Position numbers and translations under genes: made by a program. Shown one piece after another: positions 1-13,319 of a DNA stretch of 64,000 nt. The notes under the pieces are model-generated. The model made no database searches, was not told where the DNA came from, and saw only the letters and a program-made list of their open reading frames with translations. Numbering within the stretch: the first letter of the stretch is position 1; each line of letters opens with the position of its first letter. The stretch spans positions 868,001-932,000 of the forward strand of contig JADHYV010000002.1 in assembly GCA_027604705.1 (NCBI GenBank). The letters are read 5' to 3'. This DNA is from Allomyces arbusculus. Taxonomy: Eukaryota > Blastocladiomycota > Blastocladiomycetes > Blastocladiales > Blastocladiaceae.

Positions 1-2181
1 TGTGTGTCTGCTCGTCGTCGTCGTCGCTGGCGTGGTCGTCGCCGCCCGCGTGTGGGCCCCAGCCCCAGGGCGACGCCGCGCGCGACCGCGGGACGGTTGG
101 GGACTTAGGCGCGTGAAGCTTGTTGGTGCCTTCAATCGTCGTGCGGAAATCCGCGTCAAACTCGGCGTCGGGCCAGGCGTACGGGCCGGTCGAGCGCGGG
201 ACTATGATGCTGGAGGGTCGTGGTGTCGCAGTCACCGTGGACGCGGCAAAGGGGGTCACCGCGGACCAGTCGACTGTTGGCGTCGGCGCGCCCGACTCGG
301 AGGCGAATGTCGTAGGCGTTCCCGGCCCGCTCGACGCGGGGAGCGACACGGCCGCGCTGGAGATGAGCATCGCCGCGAGGACTTGGTGCTGCTCGTGCCG
401 GTCGGCCTCCGAGTCCGACGACTCCAGGTGGTGCTGCTGCGGTGGCGGCACCATGCCGCCGACCGACGACGTGGACACCGCGACGGGCGCGGGGCTCGCC
501 GCGGCAAGTGCTGTGGCGTCGCTCTCGTCTTGGTCCACTTGAGATTCCTGCGGCGGTGGTGGCGGTGGGGCTACATAGCGGCTCTCGTCCCTGCTGTTCG
601 CAGGCGAACGGGGCGGGTCGCGAACACAAGTGACAAACAAGAATCAGTCGACCCATTCTTCATTGTTTCGCTGGTCGACCAAGAAACCCATCCACTCCCC
701 TCCAACCCCTATATCTCTCGCCCGTCACGGGCGAACATACCTTGGCTGTCTCGCGCTCGTGGCGTCGACGTTTTCGTCGATCTCCTCGGGCTCCGCAACC
801 ATCTCCATTGGCGACTCCTCGGGCGGCGGGTTGTACGAGAACGGGATCACGTCGGTTGCGCGCGTCACGGTACTGGTGATACTTGCCATCGACCCGCGTC
901 GCGAGGGTGGGGCCACGGGGGAGAGGACCGACGTGACCGACCATCTCCGGCGCCCACCGCGACCGGCCTCGCGCCGTGGCCGCTCACCAGCGACCAAGAC
1001 AGCGTGCACGGCCCACCACCGCCGCATCAGGTCCTTTACTTCCTCGGCGAGTCCATGGGGGGCGTGTAGTGCGGTCCCGTCGGCGGAACAGAAGCAGTGC
1101 CAGGGCTTGATACGGCCTATGGGCGGGAAGAAGTCAAGGGTAAGCGTGGGTACGGCGATAGAGAGGGCGTAGAGAGGAAGAGGGAGAAACACACCAATAA
1201 AATGCAGCACGCGCACCGACGACGCAAACGCGCGCAACGCCGGCAAGTACATGTAGTTGGCCGTCGGCGTCATGTTGTCCGTGAACGGTAACCGACGAGC
1301 CGGGTCGACGCGCCAGGCCTCGCCGAAAAATGCGTTTAGTAGGCCTTGGTCGCCGCCGTCGATCGACCCATGTTCACGCAGGTGCGCGCGCAGTGCGCGG
1401 TACGTGTCGATGCTCGGCACGAGCGTGAAGACGCCCGAGTTGAACTACAAATAAGTCGGTACATGAACGGGTGAGGTCTCGCTACATATGCCACCTCGCG
1501 TCGGGAGATCACGGCACGGCCAGCGTACCATATCGGGCCACCCGGCATCCGGCGCCGCCGACAGTTCCGGCCGGTCCATCAAGTCGTCGAGGTTCTGCAC
1601 GACCAGCGTGTCGGCATCGAGAAACACCAGTTTCTCAAACTGCGTCAATGTCCAGGCGCGCAACTTGGTAAACGAAGTGCGCAGTTCCGGGCGGCCGTTC
1701 AACAGCGCGAGTCGCGGATCGTCCACAAAGATGGGACCGACGGGAATGACCCGGTCGAACGCTGCGGCGAGCCGCGTGCGCGTATGAGCGCGGACGTGAT
1801 TGGTATGAATGCACATGATCGGGTACTGCGTGCCTGGAGAGGAGGAGGCGGAAGGCCGGGTCAGCGACTGTCGTTGTCGTCCGGAAAGGAAGAGGCTGGG
1901 AGGGGAGAGCACGCACCGACTGCGCGCAACGACGTGGCCAGCACGAGCGCGCCGTCAGCGTAGGCGTCGGACGTGAGCAGCGTGACCCAGGCCTTGCGCG
2001 GCTCGTCGGGCCGCAGCGGCGGGACCAGCGTCGGGATGACCGCGTCGTCCGGGTCAACGTCGACCGTCAGCATGGCCATGGTTGCGGCAAAGTCGCCGTC
2101 CACGTCCACCTCGTCGTCATGGTCGAGGTCGGGCGAGGACGCATGGTGCCGCGAGAGCGGCGTGTCGGTGTGCGTCGACAT
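1..2181 (-). CDS. GLG1: Glycogenin (self-glucosylating glycogen primer), 3' end beyond window
   Basis: GT8 glucosyltransferase that primes glycogen synthesis by attaching glucose to its own tyrosine in the cytosol. Exons on the minus strand are 1917-2181, 1529-1833, 1195-1444, 741-1116 and <1-590; all four introns (83, 84, 78 and 150 nt) keep phase. The joined protein has the GT8 start VTLLTSDAYADGALVLATSL, the metal-binding DADTLV (DxD) motif, FNSGVFTLVPS, DQGLLNAFF and HFIGRIKPWH. The last motif exists only after the 78-nt intron is removed, although that intron is open in frame. A low-complexity acidic/Ser linker follows, then a W-x11-F-x3-I segment (WPDAEFDADF...I) resembling the glycogen-synthase-binding tail of glycogenins. 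The chosen start is the first ATG close to the GT8 domain; an in-frame ATG lies 54 nt upstream. The frame is open to position 1, so the C-terminus is not seen. Confidence 0.9.
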
Positions 2182-3066
2182 GGTCGGCGTGGCGAGAGCA
2201 AAGTGGCCTGGGTAGACAGGCAGGCGACGCGTCACGGCCGACTAGCTGCTGCTTGCAGGCCGACCACTTCTTAACGACGCGGAAATATGGTTCGACTTGG
2301 CGCTTGGACTGGGCGCGAGTGGGTGCTGCGTGTCGGCGCGCGCTCTTGCGACCAGTTGGGCCTTGGTACTACAGGTCGTGCTTGCTTGGATGCGTTGGCG
2401 GACGTCGGCGGTGATTTCGAAGAGAGGAAGCAGCACTATTTCATCAAGTGGAGAGCCTCAAGGGCCAACCGCCAAGGCGGGGGTGGGGCGTGGCCTCTTC
2501 GAGAGCGCGGCCGTTCGCAGGCCGTCAAGACTCTTGCGTCAAGGACGACCCGAAAAGACGTAAACCGGGTTGGGCAAGTTGCGCTTCGGTGAGGATGGCG
2601 GTGACTGCGGACACGATAGCCCACGGGCATCGCAAATTTTACACACGATAGCCCTTGGGCGGCGCAATTCGGAACTGGTTTGTTGCTGGACTTAAGCCAG
2701 CGCGAGCAAGATCAAACCAGACCGGGACAACGCAGTAACAGCGTCGTTGGCTTTATTGAGGGCAGGGCAGCACCGAAGATTTATAAAGATTCATGACATT
2801 TTCCCTTTTTCCGCATCGTTGTGCCAAAATTTTTGGTCCTGGCCAATCACGGCTCAACCAGCACGACTGTCCACTACTTTCAACGGATTTTACCTACAGA
2901 ATGCCATGATGACGATGGAGAATGATTGTCCTGCGCTCATGCAATGTTCTCTACCTTGTTTCCTCCGTGTTGCTCGAGGTGATCGAAAGAATGGACATGC
3001 ACATTGACAGTGAACAAGCTCAAGTACCGAACATCCGAGAGACAAAGGCTAAATTCAATTTACTCC
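2182..3066. other. Intergenic: 5' flank of glycogenin, 3' flank of the membrane-protein gene
   Basis: No convincing coding region. Base composition drops towards AT after about 2640. The only structure seen is an imperfect direct repeat of about 32 bp at 2611-2642 and 2643-2672, each copy beginning acacgatagccc. Confidence 0.5.
2611..2672. repeat. Imperfect tandem repeat, two units of about 32 bp
   Basis: Both units begin acacgatagccc, continue with a gggc core and end in cgcaa-like sequence; they differ at several places. No function is suggested by the context, which is an intergenic spacer. Confidence 0.5.
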
Positions 3067-5893
3067 TCAACCGCGCATACTTTCAAGCTCGCTCATACTA
3101 TCAAACTCGTGTAGACGCTGATCCATTCTCTTTTTAATGGCGCAATAATTGGTCGACACGAGGAGCACCTTGGGCATGACCGACCCAGGCATGGCCGACG
3201 CATCAACAGTCGAGGCTATGACCTGCGGCCTTGAAGTGGCCGTGAGCGGTTCGGTCCTGCTTTCTTGTGCAATAGTTTCACGGCCATCGACGCGCCATGA
3301 CGCAGCTGCGTGAAATGGATAATTGGAATCGCTCTTGTCTCGCCAACTAAGCAGTCGCGATGGTGCTGCACATTGCCGTTCGACCCGATGCAGCGGAAGC
3401 GGGTACGACCATGCCCGCTGCTCCCAGCGCAAAGATGCTCCCCACCGACGCGCCAGCAACGTCCATTTTTGCCACCACGAATCACGACGCGGGAGCGAGA
3501 CGGGGCCAAACGACGTCCATACTTGTCGTTGATCGGCATGGACGAATTGCACGTCAAACGCAGCAGGAGGGCGAGCACCAAGACGTGCCGACATGACAGC
3601 AGCCGGATTCATTCCCGCCGGGTATTCGACCAGAACTAGCGTCGCCCTGAACGTGAGATCCTCGACAAAAACGGCGTGAGCCGAATGCCGATCGTCGTCG
3701 TCCTCGCCGTCGCCCTCGACCGTATCAGCGAAAGGCGCGCGCTGGGCGTTGAGACGCTCCTGAGTGCACCGCGAGTGCGGGTACAGGAACAATTGCGTGA
3801 TGACGGTGTCGTAGAGCCGTGGCAGCACAAAGTCGAAAGCTGTCGTCAGGATCACAAGCACGACCCCGACAACCAGCTCCCATATCTCGACGCGAACCGC
3901 GTACGTCCAATATTGCTGAGGGCCGTCCAGGTCCGTCCACGACGGGTACGACACCGAACCGTCGGCTACCAAGCCGCCGGAATTGGTCACGCCCAGCCGA
4001 ATCTGGGTCCAGCCGGCGGCCGTATCGCTGCCCCACCACCGCGACAGGAGACCCATGGAGAGAAGCGGACGCGGCTCAGTTCGAATCAAAGGATCTCGTT
4101 TGAGCTGCTCCGCGGCATTGCCCATGGCAGATGGATCGAGGCAGCGGACGCGGTACGCCTGCCCGACGTTGTGCACGACCTGGGCAGCAGCCACGATATC
4201 GGGCCGTTGCGGCAGGGTGGAGCCTACAGTGGAAGCAAGGTCGGTCTGGCTCTTGAAGTTGCGCACGAAAATTCGGCAAACTTGAGCACCGTTCAAATAC
4301 TGCTACTTTGGTGCATCACCTCTGCCGCCGTCTGCGTCAGGTTCGTGCCGTCACTTCCTCGCCGGTTCGAACCGAATCCCTTCATGTTGATGCGGCAATG
4401 CGACAATTCCGCGTCAATACGTCGCGCCGCCCATGCAAACGGACGACTTGACGACGCGACCATGTAGCCCGACGCGCTCGCGTGCTGTGTCACGTCGATT
4501 GCCTTGTTGAGATCAAACGTTCCGACTGGAACAGACGATGGCGTGCAAGTCTGGTCAACGGACGTGAGCGCCATGTGCGTCGTCAACCGGTCGACGGGGA
4601 TCTTGCTGCTGGCAGCGACCAGTGCATCAGACACAGTCACGAGCGACGTTGTTGTGAGCCCCGTCTTGCTGGTGGACGTAAGCGCGCCAAACGTCAAGTA
4701 CTCGAACTCTCCCTTGCTGGTCAAGTTTGAATTGAGCGACGCGAGAATAGCGACCACGGCGCCGGCCGTACTCTCCTGCCCTGGCCGGCCAATCGTGCTG
4801 GATTGCGTGAAATCCAGGTACTGCAGCGCGCTGGCCCGGCTCCGCGGCAGCTCGCTCGCCGACAAGTTGTTGGCCGTGGGGTCCAAATCCGGGGCAACGG
4901 AAAATGCAGGCGATGCGACCATTCGGTCCTTGATCCACGAATCAACATCAGTGGGCAAGAGGCCGCACTTGATCTCGTAGCCGTTCATGAAGGGGACCGC
5001 GGCGGTCACGCCGTATTGCTGCAGTGCGGCTTTCGCAGGAGCTGCTGCGCTGATACGGCCAGCACTTTCGCGAATTCGGGATACCGGAATCGGCAAAACC
5101 ATGCTCGACCGACCCTCTCCATCGCTCCATTCGATCTTATAAAATCGGTTTTCCTGTCAAGTGTGTGCATCACCCAAGAAGAATGAGGACATCAAGATTT
5201 CTGGCGACAATAATGCAGAATTCAGTCGATACGCACAAATCCAAACATGCTGGCCCCACGCTGCGTGGCTACTGAGCTCATTTGAACCCCGACCAGCCCA
5301 GTCCCGCGAATCACGGCCGGCTCGAATCCAGCGGCACGGGCTGATGTTTCTCCACCAGGACCGGCGCCGAGACATTGATCGTCGAATCGCATGGCCATGA
5401 CTTCGGCCTCGGTCAGCGCGCCAACGACTCGGACCCACGCTGTCTCGTCGAGCAGCTTGTTCTTGATCATGGCTTGAAGAATCGCATTGGCGGCCTGCCT
5501 CGACACGGGCTGACCAAATTGCGCCATGGGCACGGCAGCGCGTGCGGTCGCATTGGTCGGCCGCACCCAAACCACAGTCACTTGACGGCTTTGCTGGTAT
5601 GCGGAAAGCGCGGTCGATATGCCCATGTCGACGATCACGCCCACCAGGGACATGATGAGGAGCCCTGCCGCCAAGAACACCTGCGAGATGCTGCGAGTTG
5701 ATGATCGCACTGTCACAAAGCGTACAAAAGACACAACGGTGGCAACTGGGTCGAGTGCCGCTGCAACGAGGAAACCGGGTCGGCGTGCAAAGACGACATG
5801 GTAGGTCAAGTGCGTGAAGAGGGCAACGATGCCAAAGCGCGTAATTTGCCAGATTGCAAACTCGAGCGGTCCAAGTAGAATCTCGTTGGCCAT
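3067..5893 (-). CDS. Orphan multipass membrane protein with a large soluble middle domain
   Basis: I do not recognise the family. Three exons are proposed: 5237-5893, 4355-5153 and 3067-4280. The 83-nt intron 5154-5236 is clear (GTGCGT..ACAG) and gives GFENRFYKIEWSDGEGRSS across the junction. The 74-nt intron 4281-4354 (GTGACG..CAAG, with a CTGAC branch) is less certain. The N-terminus, starting MANEILLGPLEFAIWQ, has about three hydrophobic helices. A region of several hundred residues without membrane segments follows, then one strong helix (ELVVGVVLVILTTAFDFVLP) and a hydrophilic tail with an acidic patch (EGDGEDDDD). This looks like a cell-surface or endomembrane protein with a large lumenal or extracellular domain. 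About 889 residues in total. Confidence 0.6.
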
Positions 5894-6748
5894 CTTCGCG
5901 ACCAATAGAGAGATCTGTTGTCGCGTTGCGAGGCAAGTTGGTCGGGAGGTGCGGAGCTGGTACAGGAGCTTGCGGCTTGGTCGCGGGAACTTGTGATCCT
6001 AGTGATGGAGAGGTGTGGCCGATATTTGTTGTGCTGTCCAACCAGTTTCCGCCGAGCCGAGGTGTGACCATATATCTCGACCAGAGGGTTCACATCTCAT
6101 CAGTAACTGCGGTGCAAACCTCTCGAGAGGGCGGGCGTCTTTGTGTTCCAATGCGGCGGAGGTCAACAGCGAGAGCAACACTGCCAAGTGCGCTGGGCGC
6201 AGTCAGGGCGAAGTGGGAAAACATCAACTGTATCAGTGACCGCCTTTTCTTCCTTCTCAAAAGAATAATATGTAAAATCAGTCAACTGTCATTTACAGAG
6301 GGCCCAGAATGGTGAGACGTCGAGATTCGTGCTCTTGGTCCGCTCTGGACGTCTGCCTTTAAGTAATCCTGAACAAGATCGTCTTTGACGGCAAAAGAGC
6401 AAACGAATGCAAACGGGCACGGCCAGGCGATCGCAGACCGGACCTGTCGCAGAGCAGCGGTTGGAAACAATAGCAGACAAAAACAGTTTTCGACCAAATG
6501 AATGACCATAGAATTGATTTTGATCGATCCAGAAATTGAAGAAGAGAATGGCCACTGCCCCAAACACAAAAAAACGCAACTCCCGCTCGAGGGCGAGGCG
6601 ACGCGAGCCGCTGTACAAAACGCGACCTGCCGGCCGCTGGCCGCGCGCCCAACCGCCGCCGCACATCTCGGAAAAAAAAGGACGACGACAACAAAAAGCG
6701 AAGGCACAACCAGAAAAATCAAACAACAAGCATGAACGGCACAAACGC
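5894..6748. other. Intergenic: 5' flank of the membrane-protein gene, 3' flank of the HECT gene
   Basis: No gene seen. A/T-rich stretches around 6230-6300 and 6480-6560 lie where the 3' untranslated part of the HECT ligase transcript (minus strand) is expected. Open frames here lack a family match and natural codon composition. Confidence 0.5.
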
Positions 6749-9700
6749 TTACGCAAACCCAAACCCTTCGCTCGCCTCGTCGACGGCCTTGAGCAGCATC
6801 GTGCGCAGCTTCTCGTAGCTCTCGTACTCGGGCAGGTCGAGTTGATTGAAGCACGTGTGCGCCGACGGCAGCCGGTGAGTGCCTCCCGGGTCGCGCACGA
6901 TTTGGAACTTTTGCACGCCCGTCGACCCTTGCAGGGCGCGGAACCCTTCCATTGGCACTTTGGACGTGCCCGTCACGTACTGCACCAACTTGGCGCGGTG
7001 TTCCTGGTCAAACGACCGCACGGCGCGCCAGAACCACTGGATCACGGGCGCGCTTGCCGTGTAGTGGTGGTACTCTGTGTTGTTGCGCCAGTCATCCACG
7101 TCAATCTCGGGCATGCCCGAAATCAAGAGCTCGAGCTCCTGCTCGTTGAAGATCGAGACGAGATCGCGTGGCACCATGTCAAAGAACCCTTCAGTGAATG
7201 CGGCAATCTGATCGCGGATCGCGAGCGTCAACCGCTGCTCGACAACGAGCCGCACATACTCGTGCTTGTTCTCGTCGGTCACGGCAATGTTGCGGCCGTC
7301 CGTCTTCAAGTCAATTACCTTGGTCTTGCCAAAATCGTCCGTCTCCACCGAGAACGTCAGGTCCATGATGTCGTTGATCTCGTTTTCGAGAATCCACTCG
7401 AGCGACTTGTAGTAGGACGGGTCGACGGCCTCCATGTCGCGAATATCGACGGCCTTGCCGAGGAGGTGCTTGTAGAAGGACCGCGTGAAGTAGCAGTCGA
7501 GCAGCCGCTGGTCGTAAATGGCCTTGCCGATGAACCGGCCCACAAACTTGAAGTAGTGCAGGTGCTCCGGGTTGACCCACGATGCGCGGTTCGGTTGGTA
7601 GGTTGCCTTGTCGACCGCCGACGTCTTGAAGAGCGCATAGTCCGGGTTGAAGATTTGCCGTGCCAGGACCGAGAACCACTCGCGCGTGAGACCGCCGGCG
7701 TCAACACCCTCTTCGCCGTAGAAGCGCACGTTGAGCTTGCCGTTTTTGAGCTCCTCGCCCGACAAGTGCTGCATCTGCTGGTACGACTGCTCAAACACGT
7801 TTTGCCGCCGCAGGTTGAGGTTGATGACGTTGCCAAACGCGCGCCGCGCCGACCTTTGCGCGTGCAGCTGCTGGTAAAAGTAGGAACGCTTGTTGTCGAA
7901 CTCGAGCACTTTGGGGTTGTGCACCAGGATCGAAAACGAGCCCGCGAGTAGACTCGGGTTGTTGCGCACAAGCACATTCAGCAGCTTGCGGTGCGTCTCG
8001 ATAAACTCGGCAAACTGCGGGTCCGGCACGCGCGCCTCGACCACCATGAACGACTCGATGAGCGGCAAGACCACCGACACGAGCTCGTCGCGATCGCCAA
8101 TGGCCACGAGGCACTTGGACACGGCTGCCCACACAGACCCAAGCGACAGCGCCGGCACGTCGCGCTTGAGCTTGGAGGCGAGGTAGTCGAGTGTCTTGAG
8201 CAGTCGCAGCAACAGCGCCTGCTGGCTCGCCGGGTGCGAGAATGACTTGAGCACCGAGTCGTCGGGCTCGGCCGACGTCAAGGTCGCGTGCAGCTTGGCC
8301 AGGTCCTCTTCGAGTGCCGCGGCCGTGCGCTGTGTGTAGACGACCACCTCTTGTGCAATCAGGTCGTAATTGCTCGTGTTGGACGTTGCCAGGTTCTGGA
8401 TCGCGACCAAGAGGAACTGGAACGTCTTGATCGGGCACTCGCCGGCCAAAACGTGCAGCAGACCCTGCACGGCCGTCGGCGTCAGCTGGACCATGTTGGC
8501 GGCGCCGTCTGCGGTCGCCGTCTTGGACGAACTTCCCGCTGCGCCCTGCGACACGACCGAGAGCAGCTCAATCGCCGTCTCCATGTACTGCGTACGGTTC
8601 AGCAACTCGATGAGCTGCAGCATCGGCGGCGCGGTCTCCTTGGACGGCGCCGTCGTGAAAAATTGGGCCACGACATTACCGCCCGTCTTGGCCAGGTTGA
8701 GCAGAATCTCGAGGCACCGGTCCTCAACGACAGTAAGTGGCAACGAGTCGCGCGACGCGAGGTTGAGTTGCACTTGGTCGAGCCCCTCGATCAGGACACG
8801 CATGAGCAGTGTCAGCACGTCGGCCCGGCTCTGGCTGTTTTCGCACAGCGTGCCGAGTAGCTTCAAGAGGTTGCCCTTGGCAATCGGGTTCTCGACAAAG
8901 AGCAGGCCGACCAGCGTCGAAACGTGGTTCAGGTCGAGCAAGTTCATCGCGTCCTTTTTCGCGGGCGGCTGCGCAAGATCAGCGGCAGAGCCCGACGCGG
9001 ACCCTGCAGCAGCCGCGGGACCTGCAGCAGTTGCAGCTCCAGCTTGTGCGCCGGCGACAGCACCGCTAGCAGCCGTAGAAGATCCGGCTTGCGGGGCGGC
9101 ACCTGCCGCGGCGCCGGGCCCCTCGGAAGGTGGGATGGCGCCAGCTGCGCCCGCGGTGGGCGCGTTCGTCTCCATTTGTTCTTCGAGCCCCACACGCAGT
9201 TCTGGCTGCAGCGCCTGCAAGAACTCGTCGGGCAAGTTGTCGACGGGCTCCGATGCGGCCTCCATGGCGCGCATCTCGGCCATGTGCTGCTGGATGACTT
9301 CCATGCGCAGGTCCTCGGGGAGCGCCTCGAGGAACGTCGGGTCGATGCCGGTGCCCGTCAGGTCCATTTCCATGCCGGCAATCTCAACTATGTACCGATC
9401 CCCGGCGGGTGCCGCGGTCGCAGCGTCCCCGCCAGTGGCAGCCGACGACGACGAAGCCGCACCCTCGGCGTCCCCACCAGCGGCGGTTGCGACCTCAGCC
9501 TTTTTGGCCGCTTCTTCGGCAGCCTTCTTGGCGGCCTCCTCTTCCTTGCGCTTGCGCTCGGCCTCGGCGGCCTTGGCCTGCTCCTCGCGCTTCTTGCGGT
9601 CCTCCTCCTCCTTTTTCCGCTTGAGCTCGAGCGCCTCTGGCAGCAGCGCGAGCGTGACATGTGCCATAACGCGCTGGCTCTTTTCTGTGCCCGTCGACCC

Positions 9701-12700
9701 AAACAACAGCCGCGCCTCGGCTGCCCACCGCTCGTGCGTGGCCATGGGTTTGAACTCGGTCATCGACGTCTCGCCGCTCTGCACGACAATGCGCGTGCCG
9801 GCGGGCATGTTCGACACGCCCGTGAGCGCGCCACCAAATTGGGCCATGAGTTCCGGGTGATGCTGTTGCAAACTGCGCGCGAGCACCTGCTGGACAAAGT
9901 TGGAGTCGAGCCCGAGTGGCGGGAACCCCAAGTCCATGAGCGGCGCGCCGCTGCGCTGGCGACCACTGCCGCCGAGCGTGCCCGACGCAAGCGGGATGAC
10001 GACGGGCGCGTTGGCCGTCGTGGCCAAGAGTGGGTGGACCATGTTGCCAGACCCACCACTACCGCCGCCGGCGCCGTGCCGATCGCGCGCAATCCAGTCA
10101 CGCGGCGATGGGATCGCACCCATGAGCCGTTGCCCCTGCTGGTTGAGCAATTCGAGTTCCTCCTCGAGCATGTCATCGGGCCCGTCTTCCTCGTCGTCCT
10201 CGTCCTCGTCCATATCCTCTTCGTCGACAAATTCTTCCTCATCGACTTGGAGATCGTTACCGCCGGCGCCGTCCATGAACCGCTGAAACAGGTTGTGGAA
10301 CGCGTTACCCGCGCCGTTGCCCTCGTTCAGCGGCTCCACTTCGAGCTCAACCTCGGCGTGCCCGCCAAACTGGTCCAGGATATCGCCTTCGTCGCCGCTC
10401 CCATCATCGTCCTCGTCCTCGTCCGACTCGACGTCCTCATAATCCTCGTTGTTGTCGTCGTCGACAATGTTCTCATTGTCGCCTGCGGGCGGCAAGTCGT
10501 CGTCCGACTCGTTCTCGTCGTCGTCATCCAAATCATCGTCGTCATCGCCACTCGCCTCGCTGTGGAACTCGGCATCCAGCGCGCGCGCCATTTCCTCGTC
10601 ATCCACCTCCATTTCATCAATCACGTCGTCGGAATCCGAATCGTGGTGATGGTGGTGGTGATGGTGCCGGTGCGCGGCGGCCGCCTCCTCCTCGGCGTGC
10701 TCGGCAATGAGCTGGTGTGGGTGGTTTGGCTGAATGACAATCTCCATATTGTCCATGGTCTCGTCGAGTTCGTCCTCGTCCGAGACTTCCGAGAGCTCCT
10801 CGCTCGACAAGTCGTCGTACCCGGCCTCCTCGTCCTCGTCCATGTCGGATGCGTCGTCGTCGGTCCCCTCGTGCATCGACACGTCGTCCTGGCCCTCCAT
10901 GAGCCCGAGCGATGAGTGACGCAATGCGTCTTCGGCCGCGGTGGCGCCCACGCCGTCGTTGGCAGCACCACCAGCGGCACCGGCAGCGCCGTTGGTCGCG
11001 CCGCCGCGCGGGCGCGCGGGGGTTTCGGTGGCCAGCGTCGTCACGGACGTGACGCCCGACGCGGTCTTGAGCTGCGACAGCTTGACCGAGAGTTTGGTGA
11101 GCAGCTCGATTGGCTTCAGAATCGACGAGACAATGATCTTGGCGTGCGGGTGGTGCGTGTCGACCTTGGCCAGCAGGCCCGTGAGCAGCGACACAAACTG
11201 GCGGTCGAGCAAGATCTTGACGAGTGGTACGGGAACGACCTCGGTCCCGGCCGGGTTGGCGAGCAGCGAGGGCGCCGATTGCCGACGGCGGCTCGGCACC
11301 GAGAGAATCCGGTAGACAGCGTCCGAGAGCGCCATGTACTTGCCGTACCGCGCCTCGATCGAGCTTGGGTCCGGCGCCGTCAATGCCTTGAGCAGAGCGT
11401 CAATCACGATGCGGCGCACAGTGTGGATCGGGTTGGCCGGGTCCTTTTCGGTCGCGTCCACGTCCGGGTTCACGCAAAGCCCACTCAGGACCGTTGACGC
11501 GCACTGCGACTCGAACAGCCTCTTGCGCACAGAGTCGGGCATGGCCTTGGACGTGTAGACGCCCGGCCAGGGTAGCAGGTGCTCGACGAGGTACGCGACA
11601 TAGGCCGATTTCGTGGGTCCGTGCGGCTTGGCGGGCGCCGCCTGTGGCAGACCGGCACCGCTCAAACGGCGCCGTGGCGTGTCCATGAACGCCATTTTGC
11701 TCGGCGTGTAGGACAGCGCCAGCTCTGACGCGACCTTGAGCAGGTAGACGCGCTTGCTGTGCGTCGCCGGGCTGTCAGGCTCATTGCGCAGCGCAAGAAG
11801 CTGCGAGACGAGCGATTCAACAACAATCGTCACGGTCGTGGGCGCGGTGGGGGTTGGCGACGCCGGCGCGGCCTCGCGGGGCTTGAGTAGCAAGTACCGT
11901 GCGGCCGCATCATGCTTGGCCGGCTGGTACATGTCGACAACAAGGGACTTGAACAGGTCTGGGTCGCGCAGCGCGACGTGCGAGCACGCCTTGATGAGCA
12001 TGTTCACGTCGACAACGCTCGTCTGCAGCCCCAGCTTGTCGACGGCGCGCAAAATTTCGGCGCGCATCGTTGCGCGCAGCATGGCCGAGTTGGCGTGCTC
12101 GACAACGTGCCGCAACACCATGAGCTGGTACCCAAGCGCCGACTCGAACCGCGTAAACAGCTCGACGACGTTACCGGCCTCATTGACAAACTCGTGGCAC
12201 CCAGTCTTGTCGCGCGTGAGCCGCACAAGCATGCGGAAGACGGCATCAGTTACGCGCTCCACGTGCCGCTTGTGCGCGTCGGTCTGTTCGGCCGTCGCGT
12301 CGGCGGGCGGCGCGTGGTCCTGTTTGAGCCACTGCACGAGCGCCGTGAGCACTTCGGTGCGGACGGCCTGCGGCCACTTGTCGGCGACCTTGGTGCGGTT
12401 CGCCGTGACGGGCGGCGTGCTCTTGATCTCGTTGCCCTGAATGCGCGGCATTTCCATAAACTCGGGCTCGTCGGCATAGTTGAGCATGTTTTCAAAAATG
12501 AGCAGCAGTGCGAGCCATGTCTTGTCGTCACGCTGGAAGAACACGTGCAGCAACTTGGGCGTCGCGTCGATCATGGCCGCGAGCATCTTCTCGTGCTTTT
12601 GCGGCTCCGCAAACATGATGGCGAGCAGCGCCAGCGTCAGGGCCGACTGCTGGTCGAGATGGTTGAGCAGGTACTCGACGCTGTCCTCGTAGGGCAGCTG

Positions 12701-13278
12701 GCTCAGCACGTCGCGCGAGTCATTAACAAACGTCTCGTGGTGTGCCAGCAGCTTGAGTAGCAGCTCGCACATGCCCTTTTGCAGCTCGATACGCTTTTCC
12801 TTGATCGTCTTAATCAAATCCTTGCCGTGCAACACTGACGTCTCCTCGTTCTCGGGCGCGTTGGCCGACGACGACGATGCGGCGCCGGGCGCCGGCGACG
12901 AGCTCGCTGCCGCGTCCACGACAATATCCATGGCGTCGTCGTCCTCGTCCTCCTCGTCGTCATCATCCACGTCCTCGTACCCGTCGTCCGTCGACGCGTC
13001 CGTGACCATCGCGTCCGTATCAGTCCCCGTGGGCGCCGACGCAGAACCCGACGCCTCGGCCTCGGGCGCTGCATCTGTCACATCCGAAGACGACGCCGCG
13101 GCCGCGGCCGTTTCGCCTTCCGCGGGCTGCGCCGCGCCCTCCCCAGCAGCCACAGGAGCACCCGACGCTTCCGCCGCGGCGCTCGACGATGACGCCCCAG
13201 CTTCGGCAGTTGCCGCACTGGACGACGACCCAGCCTCGGTCGATGCGGGCACCGTGGGCGTAGCCGGCGACGCAGCCG

Positions 13279-13319
<41 letters not shown>

